Shown here piece after piece: positions 25,246-36,785 of a DNA stretch of 64,000 nucleotides (its first letter is position 1; the number at the start of each line of letters is the position of its first letter). The notes under the pieces were generated by a model, which saw only the letters and a program-made list of their open reading frames with translations, did not search any database and was not told the origin of the DNA. Source of the DNA: Quercus robur (Eukaryota; Streptophyta; Magnoliopsida; Fagales; Fagaceae); NCBI RefSeq assembly GCF_932294415.1, contig NC_065536.1, positions 59,049,354-59,113,353 on the forward strand, in the 5' to 3' direction. Made by a program: the position numbers and the translations under genes.

Positions 25246-25301
25246 AATAATAACCTATAGAGATTTTTTTTTTTTTTTTGAGAAACAATAATAACCTATA
25301 G
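25246..25301 (-). repeat. Tail-only retroinsertion with 15-bp target duplication
   Basis: The 15-base word AATAATAACCTATAG occurs at 25246-25260 and again at 25287-25301. Between the copies is only a run of about 18 T followed by GAGAAAC. Read on the minus strand this is GTTTCTC plus a poly-A tail flanked by a target duplication, the mark of LINE-driven retrotransposition of an extremely short product. Confidence 0.65.
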
Positions 25302-27161
25302 ATTGATAGAGTTTAAAAGTTAAAGCAACGGTAATTCACCATCATTAAAACGAAAAGTTATAAAGAAACTATTATTGGCAATTTTTGGTATATTTTTTAT
25401 GATTTTAATTATTGAATAAATGTTAGTACACAGGTAAATTACTCAATATGCAATAAGTTGTCTTTCAAATAATTTATTATTATTGATTGATTCTCAAAAA
25501 AAAAATTTATTATTGAATTCCTTTTTATGATTTGTAAAAAGTTTTATTTCTCTCAAGATTAAACTTATCAGTACTTATTGCACAGTTGTTATTTAAAGCA
25601 GTGAAGTGGTGCTGATTGTTTGATTAGGTGCCATGCATGTATCATATATTAGAGTTATCATATCCTAATTATGTGTCTAAATTTGTTCCTTCATTGAAAA
25701 CTAGTTTGGTTACTTTTGAAGAAATTATGAGAATACTTTTGTCCTATCACGAACATAGGTTGTAATTATTCGAAATGATTACAACCTATATATATGGCAA
25801 TAAATGCATCGAACTATTAATGGACAATTTCGGTTTGATTTAGAAAAAAATTTTATATTTATTTATTTAGTAAATGAATGAAGCTCAAATATAATAATTT
25901 GTTTGCAAATAAACTTGTGAGTATGAGATTAGTATACATAATATTATATGTTTATATGTATAAAAACATACTAATATAAGTTTAATATTCGATTATGTAA
26001 GTTTATAAATATGTTCATAAGATATCAAATTTTTATTTATAATTTATTGAATATTGATAAATAAATGTTTATTCCATAGTAAAAAATTATCTATAATTTT
26101 TAACAATACAATGTTGATCAATCTAGAAGTTCATAAACAAAAATCATCTTATCTAATTTACTCGAGCAATATAATTTCAAATATTATTTAATTATTAATT
26201 ATTAGTATGAATTTGATAATATGTTTTAAAAAAATTGTTGTGGTGTTTTTTATGTATAAGAAAAAAATAAGTTAATCATCTATCTCATAAACAAGCTTGA
26301 ACTTATTCATGATGAACTTAAGTTGGCTCATGTTCATACTAAAATTAAATATGCTTGAATTTTTAGTACTTGCTTAGTTTATAGCCTTAATTATATTTTC
26401 CCAACATACTATAGTAATTAAATATTAATTTAATTATTAATATATATGCTTTATTATTTGAATTTGCCCGTTTTAAAATGAAATCCTAGCCTAGCCACTA
26501 ACTTCTTATTATCTCTTATCATCTTAATATTTTTTGACAAACAAATACACACGCAACTCATCGTAATATTTACTACCTTCATTTTGTTTTGGCCAAGTAT
26601 TATCTACCTTTGTTTGTATCTTTCAAAAACAAGAGGTTTAGGTACGGTTTATTGGTTATGGAAATTCAACCTGCTTCTGTCCTGTGGCTTAAGAAAAGTA
26701 CTTTTTTCCCTTCTCTCCTTCTCTCTTGCTCTCTCTTGTTTTGGGATTTAGTGTTTTGTTTGTTTTGCTTTTGTTTTGCATTGCTCACTTTTTTCTTCTT
26801 CTCTAAGCTGTTTTGATAGTTATTGAATTGGATGTATATGGTTACCTAACCCATCTGCCATTAAAGGTCTAGGATTTTCCGAAATGACTCATCCTACAAT
26901 AAAATTGAGATTTAGAAAGGGGCATCAGAATTATAAAAATTGATACTTAAATAATCATGTTTAACTTGGCACATTTGGCAGTTTACCAAAATTATTATTA
27001 GTAATTAGAGTGAGAGTCACATTTTGATTTGGTTATGATATTCAAAGGGGTGCTAGCTAAGGTACTATCCAGATCTGTACAAAGAAGCCAGCTTGATGAT
27101 GCTAGATTGGGCACCAAGTCCACACTCTGTGTAGGGACCTTTGGAATTCTTCTAAGTTTTA
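25302..27161. other. Intergenic, no gene seen
   Basis: AT-rich DNA. A second short insertion-like site is visible at about 25470-25517 (TTTATTATT on both sides of GATTCTC plus A run). The open frame at 26589-26816 is a pyrimidine-rich stretch with no recognised protein. Confidence 0.45.
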
Positions 27162-27460
27162 TTTATCTTCAAATCTGATACACATGCCCAAATCTTCTTT
27201 CACAAGCACTTTCTCTGTCTATGGTAATTGGTAAACATCTTTGTCTCAGCTTAATCATTGTCAACATTTTTCTGCAGCACAATCCTTAGAAGTTTCATAA
27301 TTCAATAGGGCAATTCCCTTTCAAATTAAGTTAAAATCTCTACCAAGAAGAGTTGAAAATATAATCATGGAAAATAAGGTTGAAACTAGAAATTTTGGAG
27401 GCGAAATTACAATATTGATACACTAGACAAGATAGATTCAATATACATATCTATATATAT

Positions 27461-27463
<3 letters not shown>

Positions 27464-27530
<67 letters not shown>
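27464..27530 (+). repeat. GA microsatellite, about 65 bp
   Basis: A pure (GA)n run. In the second unit of the segmental duplication the matching place (near 28605-28625) has only a short GA stretch, so the array expanded or shrank after the duplication. Confidence 0.9.
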
Positions 27531-27533
<3 letters not shown>

Positions 27534-27827
27534 ATAGACAAATTTTTTCCACAACTTGTTAAAGTGGTAAATTGTGAGTGGTTGAAATAGAAGTAATATT
27601 AATTTTAGATTTATGTGAAAATGATTGTTTACAACTCACTACCGACCACTTCAACAAACTGTGGAAAAAGTTGTGACCGTAACAAAATTGATATATGAGA
27701 GAGAGAGAGAGAGAGAGTATAAATTTTATGATAGACAAGCTAGTTATAACTTATATTGTATATAAAGTTATCGATTTATTTTTCTTTTAGTAAGAAGAGT
27801 TATATATATGTTACCCCCATGGGATAT

Positions 27828-27965
27828 CAGGGTGGTGGGCTCATTGGTAAATTCCAAGGTCCCAAGTTTAATCTACCACATTATTAGTTTATAAAAATTT
27901 CTAATGTATCTCATGGGTAAAAAGGAATAGTCTGGCCAAAGGCTGAGACACCACTTCCTTACATA
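27828..27965 (+). repeat. Possible tRNA-derived SINE-like segment
   Basis: GGTGGGCTCATTGGTAAATT followed by GGTCCCAAGTTTAATC has the look of degenerate A-box and B-box spacing of a tRNA-derived SINE, and the same segment appears at 28930-29052 in the second duplication unit. The match to the box consensus is weak and the 3' tail is not clear. Confidence 0.25.
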
Positions 27966-28296
27966 CATATAACTTGGATAAATATGTTTACAAAATAATC
28001 TTTGAAAAGGACTTATCACATCATGCTAAACTCTAATGAATATACCAAAGTTGTTTTTTTCTATTTTGCTATAAACATGTACAAAAAATCCAAAAAAATA
28101 ACTTGGCATCTCCAATAAAGTTATGCATAATGATCAGTTTCATAGAATAAAACTTATCTATCATCATTTTCTTGATGAAATTTTTAAAAATTTATTTTTT
28201 AATATAAATCACTAAATTATCAGTTTTGGATTATGTGAGGGTAAAGAAAAAGATAGAAACCCAATCAACCAGCTCACACATTTCGCAATCCGCCCT

Positions 28297-29452
28297 TTTA
28301 TCTTCAAATCTGATACACATGCCCAAATCCTGTTTCACATGCACTTTCTCTTCAGGTCTGTGGTAAACATCTTTGTCTCAGTTTAATCATTGTCAACATT
28401 TTTCTCCGGCACAATCCTTAGAAGTTTCGTAATTCTATATGGCGATTCCCTTTCAAATTAAGTTAAAATCTCTACCAAGAAGAGTTGAAAATATAATCAT
28501 GAAAAATAAAGTTGAAACTAGAAACTTTGGAGGTGAAATTACGGTATTGATACACTAGACAAGATAAATTCAAAATACATATATATATATATATATATAT
28601 ATACACTGAGAGAGAAAGAGAGAGAAAGTTTAATGAGAAATTTTTTCCACAACTTGTTGAAGTGGTAAATTATGAGTGGTGAAAATAAAAGTAATGTTAG
28701 TTGTAGATCCATGTGAAAATGATTGTCTACCACTTACAACCAACCACTTTAACAAACTTTGGAAAAAGTTGTGCCCATAACAAAATTGATATATGAGAAA
28801 GAATATAAATTTTTATAATAGACAAGAGCTAGTTGTAATTTATATTGTATATAAAGTTATCAATTTTTTTTTTTTTTTTTTGGGTAAGAAGAGTTATCAA
28901 TTTTGATACATATGTTACTCTTATGGGTATCTGAGTGGTGGGCATTGGTAAACTCTAAGATCCCAAGTTTAATCTACCACACTATCAGTTCATAAATATT
29001 TCTAGTGTGTCTCATAGGTAAGAAGGAATAGTCTGGTCAAAGACTAGGACACCACTTTCTTATATACATATAACTTGGATAAATATGTTTACAAAATAAT
29101 CTTTGAAAAGGACTTATCACACCATACTAGACTCTAAAGTATATACCAAAGTTTCTCTTTTGAAAAGGACTTATCACACCATGCTAGATTCTAATGTATA
29201 TACCAAAGTTTCTCTAGTTTGCTATAAACATCTACAAAAAATCCAAAAAAAGAACTTGGCATCTACAATCAAAGTTATACATAACGATCAATTTTCATAG
29301 AATAAAACTTATCTATCATCATTTTCTTTATGAAATTTTTAACAATTTATTTTTTTAATATAAATACTAAATCATCAGTTTTGGTTTATGTGAGGGAAAA
29401 GAAAAGATAGGATCCCAATCAACCTACCTCACATTTTGCAATACGCCCTTTT
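28297..29452 (+). repeat. Tandem segmental duplication, unit 2
   Basis: Second copy of the unit at 27162-28296, ending ..GCAATACGCCCTTTT. It carries its own additional duplication at 29102-29216, where a 58-base block (TTGAAAAGGACTTATCACACC .. ATATACCAAAGTTTCTC) is repeated twice, as well as a T run at 28867-28882. Confidence 0.85.
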
Positions 29453-29962
29453 GGGCGGAAATGGAGAGAAAGAATGCATCAAAAAATTGAAGTCGGACAA
29501 ATTTGACTTTTCATTGCTTTAAAATTACATTGTTGCCCATAATTTTCATTCCTCTTTCAAATTCATGGCATATTTTTCTTTCTATTTCCCTCACATTTGA
29601 CCTTTGCAAACCAACAAAGGGAATATTTTCTCATTTCCTTCCAATTTTCAAACATATACAAGATAAGTGCTTCTTTTCATTGGGTTTGCCTTACCTCCGG
29701 TACTTTTTTATGGCTTGTTTGGAAGTTTAGAGACGGAGGAGAGTAAAGGGGAATAGTTATCCTCCACCTTGTTTGGATGTTTTTAAAATTAGCAAGGGGG
29801 AATGGAGTAATTAGCCATTCCTCTTGTTTGGATGTTTGAAAAATTAGGATGGAAATGAGAGGAAATGATTTAAATAGCCAAATTTTACCCTTATTTGAAA
29901 ATAGACTTACAACATTGGTCTATGATTAATTTGTTAGATTAAATAATTATGACTATAGCATG

Positions 29963-30740
29963 TGTTAGGACAAGGGCCCAAATTGAATATTGGGCCTTGG
30001 GCCTTGGCCGAAAGCATGGGCAGTTCGAGGAGGAATAAATAGATATGAATGGTGCTGGACTCAACACCTTATATCCAATATACAAAAGGGAGGATGATCC
30101 GAGGAGAATTGTCTACTCGGATAAGCTAAACACGGATCAGGTGTAGGTCTGAATAATTAAGGTGACCTTCTAGGAAGCTCCAGCAACAGAGACATGCACC
30201 AAGAACGTACAAGAAGGTTGGGAGCCCCAAAAGTATCTCCGGGAAAGCTGCTGCTGCCACCGCATGTAATACTCTGCAGCTAACCCTCTGGCCGCATTAA
30301 TAATGAAGTGATCTCTAAACAATATTCCCTTAGCCTTATAACCATCCCCAAGGACTTCTAGAGGAGAGTGATGGGACAATCTCAAGGATAAGCTCTCAGC
30401 CGTACTTGTGTAGGGCAGAGATAAGAGGATGTGTAGTATAAATTAGAATGCAAACCCCAAGGGAAGGGGGGGAAGAAAGAATCAAAGAACATCGTAACAA
30501 TCAAACTTGCACTTATGACTTGTTTAACTAATTGGAACAAGAAATTACCTCCTCGGACATTGAGTATATTCATTTCAGTGTCTTCTGTGCTTGTTGGACC
30601 ATCTTCTAACTCCAAATTAGCCGTTGTCCAATCCATTAGGCTTAGTTCTTTGACCCACTCTCTACAAATTTATTGTATTGGGCTCATTAGACTAACCTCC
30701 CTTATCCTTTAGGCTTGGTCTTCAAAATCGTGTCCCTACA
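29963..30740 (+). mobile_element. 5' LTR of truncated gypsy element
   Basis: The block starts TGTTAGGACAAGGGCCC and ends ATCGTGTCCCTACA, directly before a primer binding site. Its 3' part (CCCACTCTCTACAAATTTAT and ATCGTGTCCCTACA) is shared with the LTRs of the coding-less element at 46345-52218 read on the minus strand, and the segment GGCCGCATTAAT and the word TTCTTTGACCCAC are shared with the solo LTR at 54925. The start may lie two bases earlier because TGTG precedes it. Confidence 0.75.
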
Positions 30741-30742
30741 AT

Positions 30743-30760
30743 TGGCGCCATCTCTGGGAA
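30743..30760 (+). other. tRNA primer binding site of the gypsy element
   Basis: TGGCGCC follows the LTR end after two bases. It is complementary to a tRNA 3' end GGCGCCA, as in tRNA-Asp, used by many plant Tat/Athila-type elements. Beyond the first seven bases the match weakens (ATCTCTGGGAA). Confidence 0.6.
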
Positions 30761-30793
30761 GAACTTGTGCATCAGTGAGTGCAACGGTTAAAC

Positions 30794-33700
30794 ATGGTGG
30801 GATCAGGTCCACACCAAGCAGAGTCTGCAAGTTCTCAACGGCAGGACGATTTTCTTAACCTTGAACGGGAAAGAGATCGGGAGAGATATCAAAAGGGTAA
30901 TGTGCATAATACCCATACAAGCAGAAGCCATTCTCAAGTGGGAAGTCACGTGTCTCAAAAGCAAGACAGTAATAAAGCCATGCAGCGGGAGATTAATGAC
31001 TTAAAAAAGAAGTTACGTCGTGCGCAACGGGAGCGATCCCCTTCCAGTTTTGATATGTCCTCTAATGATGAAAGGGACGATAATTATAGGCAAAGGTCAA
31101 GAACTCCGTCAAGTGAAACATTTGCTTATGAAGAAGAGCACCACCATAAATGCAGACACAAAAGCCCGTCTTATAAAGGCCTAGGAAACGATGCCATGAG
31201 TAAGGCTTTGAATCAGATCTCTAAGTCACCCTTCACACGCAAGATAGAAGGGGCTAAGCTCCCTCAGCGATTCCATCAACCTACGTTCACCATTTACAAT
31301 GGTCGAACGGACCCTGTAGAACATGTGAGCTAGTTTAATCAGAGGATGACCGTCCATTCCAAAAACGAGACTTTGATGTGCAAGTTCTTCCCGTCCAGCT
31401 TGGGACTAGTGGCGATGAGATGGTTTGATGGCTTGAAGCCAAATTCTATAGGTTCCTTTAAGCAACTCACCCAAGCATTTGGCTCTCGCTTCATCACGTG
31501 TAGCAGGGTTCCTCAACCTTTGGATTCTCTACTGTCTTTGTCTATACGAGAGGGGGAGACTCTGAAATCGTACTCAGACCGATACTAGGAGATGTTCAAC
31601 GAAATAGATGACAACTTTGATGACGTAGCCATCAGCACTTTTAAGGTCGACCTCCCAATCGAGCACGATTTGAGGAAATCTTTGACTGGCAAGCCTGTTA
31701 CCAGCGTACGCAAACTCATGGACGAAATTGACAAATATAAAAGGGTCGAGGAAGCCCAGCAACAAGGGAAAGGAAAGGTTAAGGTTATCCCTCAGGAGAG
31801 GAGGGATTTCAGGTCAGACTGATACAATAATAACCAACCGAGGAGAGACTTTGCAGAGCAGTTCGAATCTGTCAATGCGCAGGCAGTTAATGCTGTGTTC
31901 CGAGAGCCAGTACACCAGATTCTGGAGAAAATCAAGAACAAGTCATTTTTCAAATGGCCAAATAAGATGGCAGAAGACCCCATGAGACGCAATCAGAACC
32001 TATATTGCCAATACCACTACGAACCGGGGCATACCACAGAGGACTGTAGGAACTTATGAAATCACTTGGACCAGCTGGTCCGAGAAGGAAAATTAAAGCA
32101 CCTCTTGCATCATTCCAGTGGTCAACAGAGCCAGGCGAATCCGGAGCCTCGGAGAGACACTTCCTTAAAACCTTCTATAGGCACGATAAATGTCATTTAT
32201 GCTGCTCCGGGAAGGATCGGTTCGTGTCCCTCCAGAGTGATGTTTGTGGCTTGGCTATCCACTGAGGACAACAATTTGGAGTCAAAAAGAGCCAGGAAAG
32301 AAGCCTCACTGGTGCTGGGCTTCTCGGACAAAGATAAAATCGGAACCATCCAACCCCATGACGATGCTCTGGTTGTCACACTCAAGATAGGGGGATATGA
32401 TGTGAAGAGAGTACTGGTAGATCAGGGCAGTGCTGTGGAGATAATGTACCCCGACCTGTACAAGGGGCTGAATTTAAAACCCGAAGACCTAACGGCGTAC
32501 GATTCCCCTATAGTAAGTTTCGAGGGAAAGACTGTTACTTTAAGAGGCCAGATTAGACTGCCTATACAAACCAATTCGGACGTGGTGGAAGTGGATTTCA
32601 TTGTGGTGGACGCTTATTCACCCTACACAGCTATTGTGGCTAGACCTTGGCCTCATGCCTTAGAAACTGTCTCTTCTACCCTGCACTAGAAGGTGAAATA
32701 TCCGTTGGAGGGCCAAGTTAAAGAGATTGTGGGGAATCAATCCATGGCTAGGTAGTGTATGGTGGCTGCCATCTTACACCGACCCAACTTTGAGTCCTCG
32801 GCCTTTGCTAAAAGGGGCTTATGGCAATCAAAAACTTCGGTATTGCCCGATAATGGATCAACCGAGGAAGCAAAGTGCGAAGATCTAGAAAAGGTTGCTG
32901 TTGGCAATAATCCGGAGAAGTTCTTTCAAGTCGGCTCCGAGCTACCTCCCCAAGAGAGAGAAGAGCTAATCGGGTTTCTTAGAGAAAATGTGGACGTATT
33001 TGCGTGGGACGCTTACGAGGCCCCTGGGATTAACCCTAACTTCATCTGTCATCATCTAAATGTTAACCCATCCATTACTCCCAAAAAGCAACTACCTCAG
33101 TGCCCATCCAAGGAGCACGCCAACGCTGTTAAGGACGAGGTGATGAAGCTTAAGCGATCAGGGGCTATCAAGGAGGTTTTTTACCAGAATGGTTGGCTAA
33201 TACTGTGGTGGTAAAGAAGAAGAACGGAAAGTGGCGAGTCTGTGTAGACTTCACGGATCTGAATAAAGCCTGCCTAAAAGATCCTTTCCCTATATCTCAG
33301 ATAGATCGATTGGTAGATGCAACCACGAGCCATTCTCGGATGAGCTTCTTAGATGCCTTTCAAGGATATCATCAGATACCACTAGCCCTAGACGACCAGG
33401 AAAAGACAACTTTTGTCACTTCCATTGGAAACTACCATTACAAGGTGATGCATTTTGGTTTGAAAAACGCAGGGTCTACCTATTAGAGGATGATGACCAT
33501 AATGTTCGAGCCACAGTTGGGTAAGAGCATTGAAGTCTATATAGATAACATGGTAGTGAAGAGTAAGGTGGTGTCCGAGCACGTGAGAGACCTCGGAGAT
33601 ATCTTTGAAATTTTGAGGAAACACAAGTTGAGCCTCAACGCTTCCAAGTGTTCATTTGGGATAGAAGCAGGCAAATTCTTGGCTATATGGTAACCCACAA

Positions 33701-34531
33701 GGGAATTGAGGTCAGTCCCGATCAAATCAAAGCTGTCAACAGTCTATAACCACCTCGAAATCCCAAAGAGGTCCAAAAGCTTACCAGAATGATTACTGCC
33801 TTGAACCATTTTATTTCTCGGTCAGCAGATAGGTGCAAACCCTTTTTCCTCCTAATGAATAAATGGAAAAGATTTGAGTGGATCGAGAAGTGCGCTTTGG
33901 CCTTCCAACAACTTAAAGAATATCTATCTCGACCACCGATCATGTCCAGTCCTGAGGTCGATGAAGTCTTGTTCGCTTATATCGTTGTGGCCCTTCATGC
34001 AGTAAGCCTAGTGTTAATATGAGTGGATAGTGGCATACAACAACCAGTTTATTACGTGAACAAATCATTGCATGAAACCGAGATCCGTTATTTACCACTA
34101 GAGAAGGCCATTTTAGCGGTAGTTCATGCTACACGAAAGCTTCCTCATTACTTCCAGGCACATACAGTTATCGTTCTAACCCAGCTTCTGCTTAGATCCA
34201 TACTTCGGAGTGTTGATTATACGGGGAGAATTGCTAAGTGGGGTGCGATTCTGGGGGCTTTTGACATCAAGTATATGCCTTGTACCTCCGTCAATAGCTA
34301 GGTCCTTGCAGATTTGATGGCTGAATTCACTGAACACTCGTTAGAAGAAGTAGCAGAGACACAAGACATGGATGGAAAATCAGTTGGCACAATCTCTCTG
34401 CAAGGGCCTACATGCTGGAAAGTATATGTTGATGGTACAGCGAACCAAAGGGGCTCCGGAGTAGGGCTAGTTCTGGTTTCTTCTGAAAGGAGTACCATCG
34501 AAAAGTCACTAAGACTGGGCTTCTCAGCCAC
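30794..34531 (+). pseudogene. Ty3/gypsy Gag-Pol, dual RNase H (Tat-like), decayed and 3'-truncated
   Basis: Joined over the breaks one sees, in order: a Gag with an Arg/Ser-rich coiled start, FFPSSLGLVAMRWFDGL (31390-31440) and a C..H....H.....C knuckle (YCQYHYEPGHTTEDC, about 32000-32045); a retropepsin-like VLVDQGSAVEIM (32410); reverse transcriptase with VDFTDLNKACLKDPFP, SFLDAFQGYHQI and YIDNMVVKSK; RNase H1 with YYVNKSLHETEIRY; and the start of a second, archaeal-type RNase H, WKVYVDGTANQRGSGVGL. The catalytic YIDD has become YIDN. There are ten in-frame stops (31331, 31586, 31820, 32057, 32687, 32753, 33484, 33747, 34020, 34299) and frameshifts near 33200 and 33682. The homology ends abruptly at GFSAT (34531); integrase and the 3' LTR are missing. 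Confidence 0.9.
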
Positions 34532-34856
34532 AATGCTCTCTCTCTTCGATACCACTCCGTTTGGTTTAGAAAAGTATAGGATAAAATTCGAATCGTTTTA
34601 TTAGGTTTGAATTGAAATTTTTAGTAATCAAAAGGAGGATTGATTGTAATATAAAACACAAATAACATAGTTTATTTTATATAATCAGTTTGTAATTTTG
34701 TTAATTTAGAAAGGGTAATTTGAAGAATTCATTTGGTCAATAATTTATTTACTCTACTCTCCCTCCAAATCTCTCCAATTTGGGGAAATTAAAAATAAGA
34801 GGTTAGAGGTAGTTGAAACTCCTCCTCCTCCTTCCTTAAAAAACTTCCAAACAAGG
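34532..34856. other. Interior of the Harbinger-like shell
   Basis: AT-rich DNA between the truncation point of the gypsy element and the next LTR. It ends with a copy of the shell's terminal motif (CTTCCAAACAAGG). Confidence 0.45.
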
Positions 34857-36712
34857 TGTTGATGATCATTTTGGGAAGCCCAATAGAAAGAAAAAGCCCA
34901 GCAACATGGGCAAAAAAGAGTTAGTAAGTGGATAAAAAAATCATTAAGTCTAAGCGGCAAGAATAATGGATCGCAAGCCCACAGAATAAACAAATGGGCC
35001 TTGAGGAAGCAGACGGGCCTAAAGGAGCCCAAAAAGAGAGAAGTAGCAAACACATAGATAGTACGTGATGTAGAAAAGTGAGAATGGGCCACAGCAGGTT
35101 CGAAGTAATGAAAGTAAAGAAAGTAAGGGGTTGATGGAAAGTCCATGAGTCCTAAGGATGAAGGATAAAGTAATTGGGCCAAGGAAGTCCAAAGGAGTTA
35201 GTAAAAACCCATGAGAACACAAGACTAGAAAGGGTCGAGAATGCCAAAGGAAAGTAAATGGGTCAAGGATGCCCAAAAGGAAAATGGGACACAGGAGCCC
35301 ACAAGCAACGTAACCAAGAAGCCCAAATGACTATACTGAGTTATTAAGAGAAGAATAAGCAACAAGTCCAAAGAGGCCCAACAGGCTTGAGTCAAATAAC
35401 ACCACAGCAGGAATAGCAGAGCAGTACGGTAGGAAATACAAAGATTGCAAAAAAGAGCAAGAGAATGGGTTGAAGGAGGAAAAGCCCAAAATCAAGCAAA
35501 AGCCCAGCCCTCGAAGGGAGTAGGCCCTAAAGAATGAGAGGCCAGAAAATGGCTCACGCCATAAGAAACCAAGGGTGGGCGGCAGAATGTGCAGACAAGC
35601 CTCCAGACCATGGCAGACACATGAGCAGCAAGCAAATTTTAGATATACATGGAAGTGAAGCACGCATAAGGCCTAGACATCACCAGCCTATACTTGGGCA
35701 ATACAGGAGATGGTAAGGTCATGGGTCAAAGGTAAAAGAGCATGGTCTGGCGGTGGGGAAAGGGGAAAACCTATTTTGGGGTTTCTACTCAGGCTCTTTT
35801 AGGGGAAATGTCTTGCTAGGATGACATACCACCCAAAGGAAGCAAGGATGAGCTAGGACCACTAGGTGCATGCCATGAGGGATAGGAAGAGAGAGAGAGC
35901 ATCCACACCGTAGCAGATAAGAGTGCCACGGCAAGCAAACAAACAAAATAATCTTCTTTGTCTGGTGGCACGGCCAGCACAGGTAAGTGGTGGTGGCTGA
36001 GCGACTGGCAAATCAGTAAATGGTCAGTAAGGACACCCAAACCAGACAAAGGTTGTTAAAGGCTAAAATAGTAAAATCCGGTTACGGCAGGCACTATATA
36101 AAGGACCATTACCGTACACAGTAGAAAAATGATCACAATCACGGTAATAGTAGTCTCTAGGAGAAAGTTATAACATAGGAGTGAGCATTGAGAAAGGAAG
36201 AGAGAAAAACAAAGGAAAAAACAGAGAATTTAGAATGGCAGGCATGCACCAATAGGTTGGTCTCCTTTCTCCCTCTAAAGCCCTGCTCTCTATCAAAGAC
36301 AACGGATCCTCATTGGACATAAACCGTCCAGGCTCATTCCCTCAAAGCAATTAATTTCTTCATCTGGGGAGATTATTCGCATTGAAGAAGTGGTTTCCCT
36401 TCTTGGTGTCAGTTCCATAGCATTACTAGGCATGGCAAACTGATTTTCCCCTCTTTGATTCAAACAAGCCTATTATTATTATTTCCCCATTTATTTCTTT
36501 ACTTTTTGTTTACGGGGTGTTTTTGTCACTCCCCGTAGCGACTTTGCTTGCCATGGGTATGTGATCAAAGTCTGGCAAACGGGGCGTAGTTCGTGCACAA
36601 GCCGGACCAAGATGGGTTGTAATTAGACCGGTCCCAACTCCTTTATCCAGGAAACTTGGGCCTAGTGCGACAGGAGGAAGCCCAACCCAGTATTACAAAA
36701 AGGTCCACTACA
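34857..36712 (+). mobile_element. Solo LTR, 1.86 kb
   Basis: The block starts TGTTGATGATCATTTTGG and ends GGTCCACTACA, and is flanked by CAAGG (34852-34856) and AAAGG (36713-36717), a 4 of 5 match. Features of an LTR are visible: a TATATAAAGG box near 36095 followed by a transcribed R-like region and the ACTCCCCGTAGCGAC-type stretch near 36520. Many words GGGCC and AAGCCCA occur. No primer site or coding region follows. The open frames in it have no recognised protein. Confidence 0.6.
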
Positions 36713-36785
36713 AAAGGTAATTGAATTACTCTCCCTCTCTCTACTCTACTCCCCCTCATTTTTTAAACTTCCAAACAGGCCATTA

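Larger units (their letters stand above)
27162..28296 (+). repeat. Tandem segmental duplication, unit 1
   Basis: This unit (about 1.13 kb) starts TTTATCTTCAAATCTGATAC and is repeated directly behind itself at 28297-29452, in the same order throughout: CATTGTCAACATTTTTCT, CTCTACCAAGAAGAG, GATACACTAGACAAGAT, a GA microsatellite, AAGTTTAATCTACCAC, GGAATAGTCTGG. The copies differ by scattered substitutions and small indels, mainly in microsatellite length. No gene is inside. Confidence 0.85.
29711..36782. mobile_element. Harbinger/PIF-like shell with nested retrotransposons
   Basis: The outer ends TGGCTTGTTTGGAAGTTT (29711) and AAACTTCCAAACAGGCCA (36765-36782) are inverted repeats with one mismatch. 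The flanking trinucleotide TTA is present on both sides (29708-29710 and 36783-36785), the target duplication expected for PIF/Harbinger. Own sequence is limited to about 29711-29962, 34532-34856 and 36713-36782; it contains more copies of the terminal motif in both directions (TTGTTTGGATGTTT at 29769 and 29829, CTTCCAAACAAGG at 34844). The rest is the gypsy element and a solo LTR. No transposase is present. Confidence 0.65.

Noticed and set aside
34754..36049. Several 60-140-codon frames on the minus strand
   Set aside because: They lie in the solo LTR, are Leu/Ser-rich by composition and match no retroviral or host protein I know.
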